A stretch of 6,442 nucleotides of DNA from Legionellales bacterium UBA4759 (lineage in GTDB: Bacteria; Pseudomonadota; Gammaproteobacteria; Legionellales; Legionellaceae). The notes beneath the pieces were generated by a model. It was given only the letters and a program-made list of their open reading frames with translations. It was not told the origin of the DNA and made no database searches. The translations under genes were made by a program, and so were the position numbers. Where the stretch lies: NCBI GenBank assembly GCA_002403515.1, contig DHHZ01000081.1:1-6442 (forward strand), in the 5' to 3' direction. Within the stretch, counting starts at the first letter, position 1, and each line of letters starts with the position of its first letter. This document shows, piece after piece, positions 1 to 5,884 of this stretch.

Positions 1-240
1 AGACTGATTGCATCAGGTACAACATATTTTGACTATATCAATTTAGGTGCAGGTTCCAGACCCCTCAAAGTGGATTTAAGCCATGATGATTTTGACCCAT
101 TTCTTTATGAAAGAGACCATGGCCCGGCCGGTTATGCAGCAAACATTATTCAAAACTTAAGAAGACAACTTTCATCTCAAAGTATGTTCCAAGCTGTTGA
201 AGAACAAAAAGTTGAAATCACACTCTCTGCCAGACCTTAA
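1..240 (+). CDS. 3' end of an unidentified protein gene (5' end outside window)
   Basis: Frame 1 is open from the first base to a TAA at 238-240, giving the last 79 residues of a protein; both other plus frames close early. The visible part begins RLIASGTTYFDYINLGAG and contains a polar stretch rich in Asp, His and Phe (DLSHDDFDPFLYERDHGP), then a probable helix (YAANIIQNLRRQL) and a charged end (VEEQKVEITLSARP). There is no membrane segment or recognisable catalytic motif in this fragment, and I do not recognise the family. The gene converges with the minus-strand operon, whose last stop lies 40 nt away, and it is followed by two candidate terminator hairpins. That it is a real coding end is inferred from the long open frame, sensible protein-like composition and the terminators after its stop. 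Confidence 0.7.
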   Translation, partial: RLIASGTTYFDYINLGAGSRPLKVDLSHDDFDPFLYERDHGPAGYAANIIQNLRRQLSSQSMFQAVEEQKVEITLSARP

Positions 241-250
241 AGAGACTCAT

Positions 251-278
251 GATGCTTGATAAAAGCCCAGCATCTTTT
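251..278 (+). terminator. Weak candidate terminator hairpin after the plus-strand gene
   Basis: GATGCT at 251-256 can pair with AGCATC at 269-274 across a 12-nt loop, followed directly by TTTT at 275-278. The hairpin starts 10 nt after the TAA of the upstream plus-strand gene. The stem is only 6 bp and the T run is short, so it would be a weak terminator by itself. On the minus strand the same stem could help to end the division operon, but no T run follows it there. Confidence 0.35.
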
Positions 279-280
279 CA

Positions 281-523
281 TCAAACCCCAGTATCTTTTT
301 TCAATTGCACACTGGGGGTTTCTTTTTGTTCTTTAACCTTTTCATCAGCATTAAAAATACTTTGCTGTTGTAATGGGGTGTTTTGCTCACTCAAAGATTT
401 TTTTAAATCATCGATTTGCTTTTGCAAGTCCTTATAATCTTGTGGTAATTCTCTTAAACCACGATGAATAATATCTAATTTACGCCGATGTAATCTTTTT
501 TCTAGCTCTTTTAATTGCTCCAT
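281..523 (-). CDS. Small charged helical (probable coiled-coil) protein, unknown function
   Basis: This encodes 80 residues starting MEQLKELEKRLHRRKLDIIH. The first 47 or so residues are highly charged with leucines and isoleucines at roughly heptad spacing (LKELEKRL, YKDLQKQIDDLKKSL), which suggests a long amphipathic helix or coiled coil. The remainder is Gln/Glu/Lys-rich and looks disordered. It has no Cys, no signal peptide and no membrane segment, so it is probably a soluble cytoplasmic protein. I chose the ATG at 523 because an AAGG sits 9 nt upstream of it; an in-frame TTG two codons earlier (529) would leave only 3 nt. It starts 2 nt after the stop of the YciI-like gene and is the last gene of the operon. 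SlyX-like or ZapB-like small coiled coils look superficially similar, but I see no defining motif and do not assign it. Confidence 0.6.
   Translation of the reverse strand: MEQLKELEKRLHRRKLDIIHRGLRELPQDYKDLQKQIDDLKKSLSEQNTPLQQQSIFNADEKVKEQKETPSVQLKKDTGV
283..327 (+). terminator. Probable intrinsic terminator, embedded in the converging gene
   Basis: CCCCAGT (286-292) pairs perfectly with ACTGGGG (311-317). After a bulged G at 318 the stem extends by AAA (283-285) with TTT (319-321). The loop is 18 nt and a T-rich run (CTTTTTG and further Ts) follows on the plus strand. It therefore best fits termination of the plus-strand gene ending at 240. It lies wholly inside the last codons of the minus-strand gene that ends at 281. 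Read on the minus strand, the hairpin is followed by only three Ts, so termination in that direction is less convincing. Confidence 0.6.
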
Positions 524-525
524 GT

Positions 526-822
526 TCAACGACCTTGTTGCAATAAAAAATTTAAACTTGGATGACTTTGCACAGGATTAAACTCAACAATTTGATAATC
601 TGCTATGCCCATCAGATAAAAAGGATCATGCTTTAAAAAATTTTCCAATTCTGATTTATCTGTTAAATTTGAAATCATCACGCCACCTATTCTTGGATTT
701 TGCGGGCCTGATAATAATAAATAATTATTTTCATAGCCTTGCTTCAAGTAATCCCTGTGCAAATGAAGATGTTCGTCAACAATCACTAATTCCTTCAAAT
801 AACGACCCAAAACAATAAACAT
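526..822 (-). CDS. YciI-like protein
   Basis: This encodes 98 residues, the usual size of YciI-family proteins, which form small ferredoxin-like alpha/beta dimers. Family features visible are an N-terminal beta strand (MFIVLGRY), a helix with a conserved-type His (LHLHRDYL, H20 and H22), a strand with SGP at 38-40, a Gly-rich turn before a hydrophobic strand (RIGGVMI), a helix, and DPF at 66-68. In the family the His and Asp have been proposed as active-site residues, but the physiological substrate of most members is unknown. The start is supported by AGGA at 830-833, 7 nt upstream and inside the end of murE; the gene begins 2 nt after the murE stop. Its place in a division operon is unusual. 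It could be a plain cytoplasmic enzyme or a ligand-binding protein; the family call is by pattern only. Confidence 0.72.
   Translation of the reverse strand: MFIVLGRYLKELVIVDEHLHLHRDYLKQGYENNYLLLSGPQNPRIGGVMISNLTDKSELENFLKHDPFYLMGIADYQIVEFNPVQSHPSLNFLLQQGR
533..536 (-). promoter_or_regulatory. Ribosome binding site that decides the start of the last operon gene
   Basis: The minus strand reads AAGG here, 9 nt before the ATG at 523 but only 3 nt before the alternative TTG at 529. The spacing favours ATG. The site lies within the final codons of the YciI-like gene, so translation of the two genes is probably coupled. Confidence 0.4.
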
Positions 823-824
823 AA

Positions 825-2282
825 CTATTTCCTAAAATAATCTTTGACCACGTCTTGATCTGAAAAATAATTTTTGACCTCACCAATAATTTGATAATTC
901 TCATGGCCTTTTCCAGCAATCAAGACAATATCATTGGGGAGTGCTTGCACTAAACAATTCAAAATTGCTTCTTTTCTATCAACAATATTGAGTGTATTGG
1001 TCGCCAAGGGGATGCCTTGTATGATTTGCTCAATAATCGCAGAAGGTTCTTCGGTTCTTGGGTTATCACTGGTGACAATCACTACATCCGAAAGTCTTGC
1101 GGCAATTTCACCCATGACTGGACGTTTGGTTTTGTCTCTATCGCCACCACAACCAAAAATCACCCACAATCTACCAGCATTGGTTTTTATTTGAAAGTTT
1201 CTTAGGGTTTTCAAGGCATTTTCCAATGCATCTGGAGTATGGGCATAATCCACAACAACCAAAGGATGCGTTGCAACCACTTCCATTCGACCAGGTGGTG
1301 GTTGGAGTTTTTGAATAACAGATTGAACCTCTTCAACTGAAAAACCTCGAGCCATCAAAGAAGTAAAAACTGTTAAGATATTATAAACATTAAAATCGCC
1401 CAGCAGCTTAGAGGACAATTGAATCTTTCCCCAAGGACTTTCGATTTGTAATTCCATACCATGGAGTGACCAGGTCTCATGAGTAACTCGCACATCCGCA
1501 TCCGTATTGGTCATTCCAATCCGATATATATTTATCTCAGGATTGATATGTTTGAGCATTAATGATGACCAATGATCATCTGCATTGACAATCACCGTAT
1601 CCAAACTGTCCCATGAAAAAAGTCTTGCTTTGGCTTTGGCATAAGCCTCAATCGTGCCATGGTAATCTAAATGATCATGGGTTAAATTGGTAAAAATTGC
1701 TTGTTTGAATGGAATGCCATCCACACGATATTGCTCCAATGCATGCGAGGACACCTCCATGGTCAACTGCTGATATCCCTGTTGCTTGGTATTAAAACAA
1801 ATATTTTGTAAATCGATGGCATCGGGTGTAGTCATGCCTGTTTCTTCAATATTTTCAATAGGTCCCTGCCCCAAAGTACCCACGTAATAAGATTTACTGC
1901 CCAAAAGGCTATAGGCCTGTGTTAATAGGTAAGCAATCGTTGTTTTGCCATTGGTGCCGGTAATACCTATCACATTTAATGATTGACTGGGTTCACCAAA
2001 AAATCGACTGGTTAATGGCCCCACACATTTTGCCAAAGATTTTAAATGATATGCTGGAATAGATATATTAGGCAGTCTTTCATCTTCGTAAATGACTGCA
2101 ACCGCGCCATTTGCAATGGCATCATTGATGTATTTTTGTCCGACTTCAAATGCTTTATGAATGGCTAAAAACAAATCTCCCGGTTTGACTTTACGACTAT
2201 CAGTTTGAATCCCGCTAATCCACAGGTCTGGGCTTACATTTTCAATCCAAGGACTCACCAATTCATCGAGCTTTATTTGCAT
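825..2282 (-). CDS. murE: UDP-N-acetylmuramoyl-L-alanyl-D-glutamate--2,6-diaminopimelate ligase
   Basis: MurE is a cytoplasmic, ATP-dependent Mur ligase that adds the third stem-peptide residue to UDP-MurNAc-L-Ala-D-Glu. The protein is 485 residues, normal for the family. Visible in order are the N-terminal uridine-nucleotide domain with TDSRKVKPGDLF (27-38), the ATP-binding P-loop GITGTNGKTT (106-115), EVSSHALEQYRVDG (176-189), TNLTHDHLDYHGT (198-210), and YAKAKARLF, where K218 aligns with the carbamylated lysine. Then come VVDYAHTPDALENAL, FGCGGDRDKTKRP (376-388), DNPR (406-409), and GKGHE (457-461). DNPR is the motif associated with meso-diaminopimelate rather than lysine, so Gram-negative-type peptidoglycan is expected. 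The ATG is 7 nt after the ftsI stop, with only a weak GTGAG upstream. All key motifs are intact. The next gene is not murF, which is unusual. Confidence 0.97.
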   Translation of the reverse strand: MQIKLDELVSPWIENVSPDLWISGIQTDSRKVKPGDLFLAIHKAFEVGQKYINDAIANGAVAVIYEDERLPNISIPAYHLKSLAKCVGPLTSRFFGEPSQSLNVIGITGTNGKTTIAYLLTQAYSLLGSKSYYVGTLGQGPIENIEETGMTTPDAIDLQNICFNTKQQGYQQLTMEVSSHALEQYRVDGIPFKQAIFTNLTHDHLDYHGTIEAYAKAKARLFSWDSLDTVIVNADDHWSSLMLKHINPEINIYRIGMTNTDADVRVTHETWSLHGMELQIESPWGKIQLSSKLLGDFNVYNILTVFTSLMARGFSVEEVQSVIQKLQPPPGRMEVVATHPLVVVDYAHTPDALENALKTLRNFQIKTNAGRLWVIFGCGGDRDKTKRPVMGEIAARLSDVVIVTSDNPRTEEPSAIIEQIIQGIPLATNTLNIVDRKEAILNCLVQALPNDIVLIAGKGHENYQIIGEVKNYFSDQDVVKDYFRK

Positions 2283-2289
2283 ATGTATC

Positions 2290-3993
2290 TCACAATGTAG
2301 AAGGAAGGTTTTGCTCTAAGGAAGATGTAATTTTGGCCTCATCATCAAAGGGTACATTCATAAGTCTTAGGGAAGTTTCCATCACCTTAGCAAATAATGG
2401 TGCTGCCACAGCTGCCCCATAATAACCTTTGTGAATATTAGGCTCATTGATAAATACCGCTACGATAATTTTGGGATTAGAAACAGGTGCTATCCCCACA
2501 AAACTAGACATGTATTTTTTATCTGAATAACCCTTTTTACCAGCCATTAAAGCTGTCCCTGTTTTACCTGCAACACGATACCCTGAAACCATGGCTGATT
2601 TACCTGTACCATCTTGCACCACAGCCTCAAGCATTTTTAAAAGGATATCGGCTGTCTGGGATTTCATCACCTGAATACCTTGTGATACTTGTGGATTGTG
2701 GATTAAACTCACCGGCATAATTTTACCATGATTCGCAAAAACACTGTAGGCTCTGGCAATTTGGAGGGCTGTTGCGGATAAGCCATAACCAAAACTTAAT
2801 GTTGCAAGAACAAAAGGTTTGGCTTGATTGGGCTTCACAATGGCCCCTTCCCCTTCCCCAGGATAATTGGTTTCCGTTTTTTCACTAATCCCACATCGAA
2901 TTAATAAATCAATCAATTGTTCTGGGGGACTGGTGAGTACCATCTTACTCACACCAACATTACTAGAATTTCGCAAAACACCCGTGACATCTAATACACC
3001 ATAATTGTGCACATCACGAATAATATGTCCTTGTACAAACATGGTGCTTGGGCGTGTATCAATAATGCTATTTGGGGTAAAATGACCACTTTCAAGAGCA
3101 CTGGCGATTGCAAATGGCTTCATGACAGAGCCTGGCTCAAAAGTATCGGTTAATGCTTTGTTTCTATAAGTATCGTAGGGATACTGTTCACGCAGATTTG
3201 GATTAAAAGAAGGCGCATTGGCAACAGCTAAAATTTCACCATTACTGGCATCTAATACCACCACTGAACCTGATTTGGCTTCAAATTTTTCAAGAGTTTT
3301 AACCAATTCATTGTAGGCAAAAAATTGAATGCGGCGATCAAGACTCAACTGCATAGACCGCCCTGGTCTTGGTTCTTGTACTACCCCTAAATCATCAATA
3401 ATTCGGCCCATGCGATCTTTAATCACACGCTTTTGACCATTGATACCATCTAGCCAGCTTTCGTAGGCGAGCTCCAATCCTTCGATACCTTTGTCATCAA
3501 TGTTAGTAAAACCCAAAATTTGAGCCATGCTCTCGCCTTCAGGGTAGTATCTTTTAAATTCTTGTTGGGAATAAACACCTGGAATTTTAAGCGCCATGAT
3601 ACTATCAGACAATTCAGGTGTGATTTGACGTTTGAGATAAAAAAACTCTTTCTTTTGATAAATATGTAAACGTTTGTCTAATTCTGATTGTGTGATACCA
3701 ATTAATTTTGCAAGTTGAGTCTTTTGTTTGATGGTTGCTTGATAAGTCTTGGGATTTATCCAGATGGATTGCACAGGCGTACTGACCGCCAATGCCTCAC
3801 CCAATCGGTCGACAATCATGCCACGAAAAGTGGGGATGGTAATGGTTCTTAAGCTTCGAGCATCACCTTGATGTTGCAAAAAAGCCCTATTCCATACGGT
3901 TAAAGAAAACAATCTTGCCAGTAGGCCTAAACCAAATACGACAAAAAAGGCTACTAAAATAATTAGTCTTAATCGATGCTCGCCTAACTTCAT
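2290..3993 (-). CDS. ftsI: Peptidoglycan D,D-transpeptidase FtsI (penicillin-binding protein 3)
   Basis: FtsI is the septum-specific class B penicillin-binding protein. It crosslinks new peptidoglycan in the periplasm and works with FtsW, FtsL, FtsB and FtsQ. The 567 residues are close to the E. coli length (588). A short cytoplasmic start (MKLGEHRLRL) precedes one membrane anchor at about 10-34. The pedestal domain follows, with FRGMIVDRLGEALAV (57-71) and, later, GIEGLELAYESWLDG. The transpeptidase domain has the nucleophile motif SVMK (289-292), SSN (343-345), KTGT (477-480) and the family-typical YYGAAVAAPLF near the end. All active-site motifs are intact. I chose the ATG at 3993, which overlaps the ftsL stop as ATGA and directly precedes the anchor. 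The frame is open back to an ATG at 4116, but that would add 41 residues of FtsL antiphase translation. No clear ribosome site is present, so coupling to ftsL translation is likely. Confidence 0.96.
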   Translation of the reverse strand: MKLGEHRLRLIILVAFFVVFGLGLLARLFSLTVWNRAFLQHQGDARSLRTITIPTFRGMIVDRLGEALAVSTPVQSIWINPKTYQATIKQKTQLAKLIGITQSELDKRLHIYQKKEFFYLKRQITPELSDSIMALKIPGVYSQQEFKRYYPEGESMAQILGFTNIDDKGIEGLELAYESWLDGINGQKRVIKDRMGRIIDDLGVVQEPRPGRSMQLSLDRRIQFFAYNELVKTLEKFEAKSGSVVVLDASNGEILAVANAPSFNPNLREQYPYDTYRNKALTDTFEPGSVMKPFAIASALESGHFTPNSIIDTRPSTMFVQGHIIRDVHNYGVLDVTGVLRNSSNVGVSKMVLTSPPEQLIDLLIRCGISEKTETNYPGEGEGAIVKPNQAKPFVLATLSFGYGLSATALQIARAYSVFANHGKIMPVSLIHNPQVSQGIQVMKSQTADILLKMLEAVVQDGTGKSAMVSGYRVAGKTGTALMAGKKGYSDKKYMSSFVGIAPVSNPKIIVAVFINEPNIHKGYYGAAVAAPLFAKVMETSLRLMNVPFDDEAKITSSLEQNLPSTL

Positions 3994-4328
3994 GACACGC
4001 GCATCACCACTGTTTGGTTTTGACTTGGTGAAACCATGTGTAACTTGTCTTCTGCTTTTTCTTGGATACGTGATGGTGCAGAAACAGAGGCTTGCTCTAA
4101 TAACAATTGACCCCATTGCAATTGAAGCATGTTGGTTTCTTGTTGAGCATGCTCAAACTGACTTAGACTTTCACGGTATTGATTGGTGCAATAAATGACC
4201 ACCACTGCATTCACCAACACCATGAGAAATATTAGTATTTGAAGCCATTGAGTAAACGAAAAACGGATTTCACGTAAATGACCGTGAAACAAGTTACTTT
4301 GATGCAATGCTTTCGCTGCGGCGTTCAT
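3990..4328 (-). CDS. ftsL: Cell division protein FtsL
   Basis: FtsL is a bitopic inner-membrane protein that forms the FtsQLB subcomplex and activates FtsWI at the septum. The 112 residues match the family (E. coli 121). A cytoplasmic N-terminus of about 27 residues is followed by a membrane helix at roughly 28-47 (WLQILIFLMVLVNAVVVIY) and a periplasmic heptad-patterned helix. That helix contains QWGQLLLEQ (71-79), a recognisable FtsL signature, and ends with a short polar tail. FtsL sequences diverge strongly, so position between rsmH and ftsI is an important part of this call. The start ATG overlaps the rsmH stop as ATGA. An AGGAGA at 4338-4343 gives a good ribosome site about 10 nt upstream. 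Confidence 0.92.
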   Translation of the reverse strand: MNAAAKALHQSNLFHGHLREIRFSFTQWLQILIFLMVLVNAVVVIYCTNQYRESLSQFEHAQQETNMLQLQWGQLLLEQASVSAPSRIQEKAEDKLHMVSPSQNQTVVMRVS

Positions 4329-5254
4329 GATACTCTCTCTCCTATTCTTAAAATCGCACTTCGGGAACGAGGATTATTTTTTATTTCTTGTTCACTAGGC
4401 TTAATGGGCTTTCCTTTGCGTTTCATTTTGGCATGATGCGCCAAATAATCTGGTATCGGTAAATAAGCTGGTAATTCTGGTCCTTTTTCAGCTTTTTGCA
4501 AAAAATGTTTTACAATACGGTCTTCTAAAGAATGGAAACTGATGATGGCCAATCGCCCACCAATTTCCAATGCATCCTCAGCAACCAATAAAGCTTTTTT
4601 TAAAACTTCTAGCTCTTGGTTTATTTCAATACGCAAAGCCTGAAACACACGTGTTGCTGGATGTTTGTGAAAATCCTTTTTAGGTTGAGCGGCTGCCACT
4701 ACATCGACTAAATCTTGTGTTGTTACAAAAGGTTTTGTGCTTCTTGCGGCGACAATAGCTGATGCAATTCTTTTAGCAAATTTTTCTTCACCATATTCGA
4801 AAAATATTTTGGTCATTTCTTCTGCAGATGCTTGATTGACATAGTCTGCAGCTGTTTGCCCTATGGTGGTATTCATGCGCATATCCAAAGGTCCGCTGCG
4901 CATAAAACTAAAGCCTCGTTCAGGATCATCTAATTGTGGCGAAGACACCCCAAGATCCATTAAAATTCCTGAGATTTTTCCACGAATATCCAATGCATCA
5001 ATCCAATGTTGCAAATCACCAAAGCTACCATGGGCTATTTTAAAGCGTGGGTCATGGCCAAAATGCTCTTGTGCATAATGGATGGCTTGTAAATCTTGAT
5101 CAAGCGCATACAAGCGCCCTTCATTATTCAAAGCACTCAAAATGGCACGACTATGTCCGCCACGACCAAAGGTCGCGTCAAGATAAACGCCATTGGGTTT
5201 TATGTTCAATCCCATCAATACTTCTGTCAGCATGACGGGCAAGTGCTCGTTCAT
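4325..5254 (-). CDS. rsmH: 16S rRNA (cytosine(1402)-N(4))-methyltransferase
   Basis: RsmH (MraW) uses S-adenosylmethionine to methylate N4 of C1402 in the ribosomal P site. The 309 residues are the usual length. Motifs seen are the N-terminal HLPVMLTEVL (4-13), the SAM-binding loop DATFGRGGHS (26-35), the acidic end of a strand at LDQD (51-54), DLGVSSPQLD (100-109), GPLDMRM (121-127), HPATRVFQALRIEIN (199-213 approx.), SFHSLEDRIVKHFL (239-252) and NPRSRSAILR near the C-terminus. All are typical and intact. The ATG has AGGA at 5262-5265, 7 nt upstream. The mraZ stop lies 18 nt before it, and its own stop overlaps the start of ftsL by ATGA. It is a standard second gene of the division and cell-wall cluster. 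Confidence 0.97.
   Translation of the reverse strand: MNEHLPVMLTEVLMGLNIKPNGVYLDATFGRGGHSRAILSALNNEGRLYALDQDLQAIHYAQEHFGHDPRFKIAHGSFGDLQHWIDALDIRGKISGILMDLGVSSPQLDDPERGFSFMRSGPLDMRMNTTIGQTAADYVNQASAEEMTKIFFEYGEEKFAKRIASAIVAARSTKPFVTTQDLVDVVAAAQPKKDFHKHPATRVFQALRIEINQELEVLKKALLVAEDALEIGGRLAIISFHSLEDRIVKHFLQKAEKGPELPAYLPIPDYLAHHAKMKRKGKPIKPSEQEIKNNPRSRSAILRIGERVS
4338..4343 (-). promoter_or_regulatory. Strong ribosome binding site for ftsL
   Basis: The minus strand reads AGGAGA followed by further GA repeats, about 10 nt before the ftsL ATG and inside the last codons of rsmH. It supports this start and suggests ftsL can be initiated independently as well as by coupling through the ATGA overlap. 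Confidence 0.6.
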
Positions 5255-5272
5255 AATTAAATCCTAACTACA

Positions 5273-5719
5273 TTAAAGAGAAAATGTTTTCATCTCATCT
5301 GGCAATTCATCGTGATGATTGGATTCTTCAAGTAACCATGCATCACGTTTTTGTTGCCATGTTTCATCATTCCATATTTCAAATTTGTTACCCTGGCCAA
5401 TCAGTACCGCTTGTTTTTGTAACTGCGCATAATTTCTCAATTCCTGGGGTAACAAAATACGCCCTTGGCTGTCTAAATCCACATCGGTTGCATGACCAAT
5501 TAATAAACGTTGGATTCGTCGAGCTGCGGCATTAAAGCTTGGTAACTTTTGAAGACTCGCCTCAATTCGTTGCCATTCCATCACCGGGTACAGTAGTAAA
5601 CATGTTTCTTCAGTATCAATGGTGACAACCATGGAAGAATCCAATAAATCTCGATAACGGGCAGGCATGGCCATCCGTCCTTTTGCATCAAGAGTTATCG
5701 AGTTGATTCCCCTAAACAT
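5273..5719 (-). CDS. mraZ: Transcriptional regulator MraZ
   Basis: MraZ is a DNA-binding regulator that forms a ring-shaped oligomer. In E. coli it represses its own division and cell-wall operon by binding repeats upstream of its gene. The 148 residues match the family (about 150). Two SpoVT/AbrB-type half-domains are visible, each with the family motif: DAKGRMAMPARYR (11-23) and DSQGRILLPQELR (83-95). The protein starts MFRGINSITLD, like most MraZ proteins. The C-terminal tail is acidic (EESNHHDELPDEM). It is the first gene of the operon, lying just downstream of a good promoter and of GTGG boxes at 10-nt steps that match the expected MraZ operator. The ribosome site is not classical: GGGGA and GTGGA, which are themselves part of the operator boxes, precede the ATG. 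Autorepression is inferred from the family and these boxes. Confidence 0.96.
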   Translation of the reverse strand: MFRGINSITLDAKGRMAMPARYRDLLDSSMVVTIDTEETCLLLYPVMEWQRIEASLQKLPSFNAAARRIQRLLIGHATDVDLDSQGRILLPQELRNYAQLQKQAVLIGQGNKFEIWNDETWQQKRDAWLLEESNHHDELPDEMKTFSL

Positions 5720-5722
5720 TTT

Positions 5723-5767
5723 CCACTATTCCCCACTTTTATGATATTTTATACCACTTTATTACAC
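5723..5767 (-). promoter_or_regulatory. Probable MraZ operator: phased GTGG boxes
   Basis: On the minus strand GTGG begins at 5757, 5736 and 5726, and a related GTGTA begins at 5767. The intervals are 10, 21 and 10 nt, i.e. one, two and one helical turns. MraZ operators in E. coli are known as short G-rich direct repeats (TGGGA type) with 5-nt spacers, which is a 10-nt period. The pair nearest the gene (GTGGG, 5 nt, GTGGA) fits best. The array covers the region from the promoter -10 to the mraZ ribosome site, where a bound ring could block transcription. Confidence 0.65.
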
Positions 5768-5795
5768 TATAGAAACAATTTCATCTATTCGTCAA
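5766..5795 (-). promoter_or_regulatory. Probable sigma70 promoter of the mraZ operon
   Basis: The minus strand has TTGACG (5795-5790, 5 of 6 matches to consensus) and TATAGT (5771-5766, 5 of 6 matches) separated by 18 nt. Transcription would start near 5759, giving a leader of about 40 nt before mraZ. Upstream lie A/T-rich runs (5811-5845) that could act as an UP element. No other promoter of this quality was noticed before the operon's first gene. Confidence 0.7.
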
Positions 5796-5801
5796 GCATC
5801 T

Positions 5802-5808
5802 CCCCCAC
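5802..5808 (-). promoter_or_regulatory. Possible distal MraZ-like box
   Basis: The minus strand reads GTGGGGG, starting 41 nt (about four helical turns) upstream of the GTGTA box at 5767 and just upstream of the -35. It resembles the boxes in the mraZ leader and could be an auxiliary site, but a single G-rich motif may be chance. Confidence 0.3.
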
Positions 5809-5861
5809 CTTTTTAATTATTTTTTTAGCAAAATATAAAAAAATAGATGCACATGGGTGTA

Positions 5862-5881
5862 AATATTTCATTCAAAATATT
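5862..5881. repeat. Perfect 7-bp inverted repeat upstream of the plus-strand promoter
   Basis: AATATTT (5862-5868) and AAATATT (5875-5881) are separated by CATTCA. The repeat ends 3 nt before the proposed -35 of the plus-strand gene, where an activator or repressor could bind. The composition is all A/T, so chance occurrence in this AT-rich gap is quite possible. Confidence 0.35.
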
Positions 5882-5884
5882 GGC

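Noticed and set aside
249..437. Plus-strand reading frame of 62 codons
   Set aside because: It lies antisense to the small helical protein gene, starts inside the terminator region, has no ribosome site and gives a Cys/Phe-rich low-quality protein.
934..1205. Two plus-strand frames opposite murE
   Set aside because: They are antisense shadows of a gene with every Mur ligase motif intact and have no start signals of their own.
3992..4198. Plus-strand frame opposite ftsL
   Set aside because: It is antisense to ftsL, has no ribosome site and no recognisable features.
4863..5235. Two overlapping plus-strand frames opposite rsmH
   Set aside because: They are shadow frames of the conserved methyltransferase gene.
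5284..5535. Plus-strand frame of 83 codons opposite mraZ
   Set aside because: It is antisense to a well-conserved regulator gene, with no independent support.
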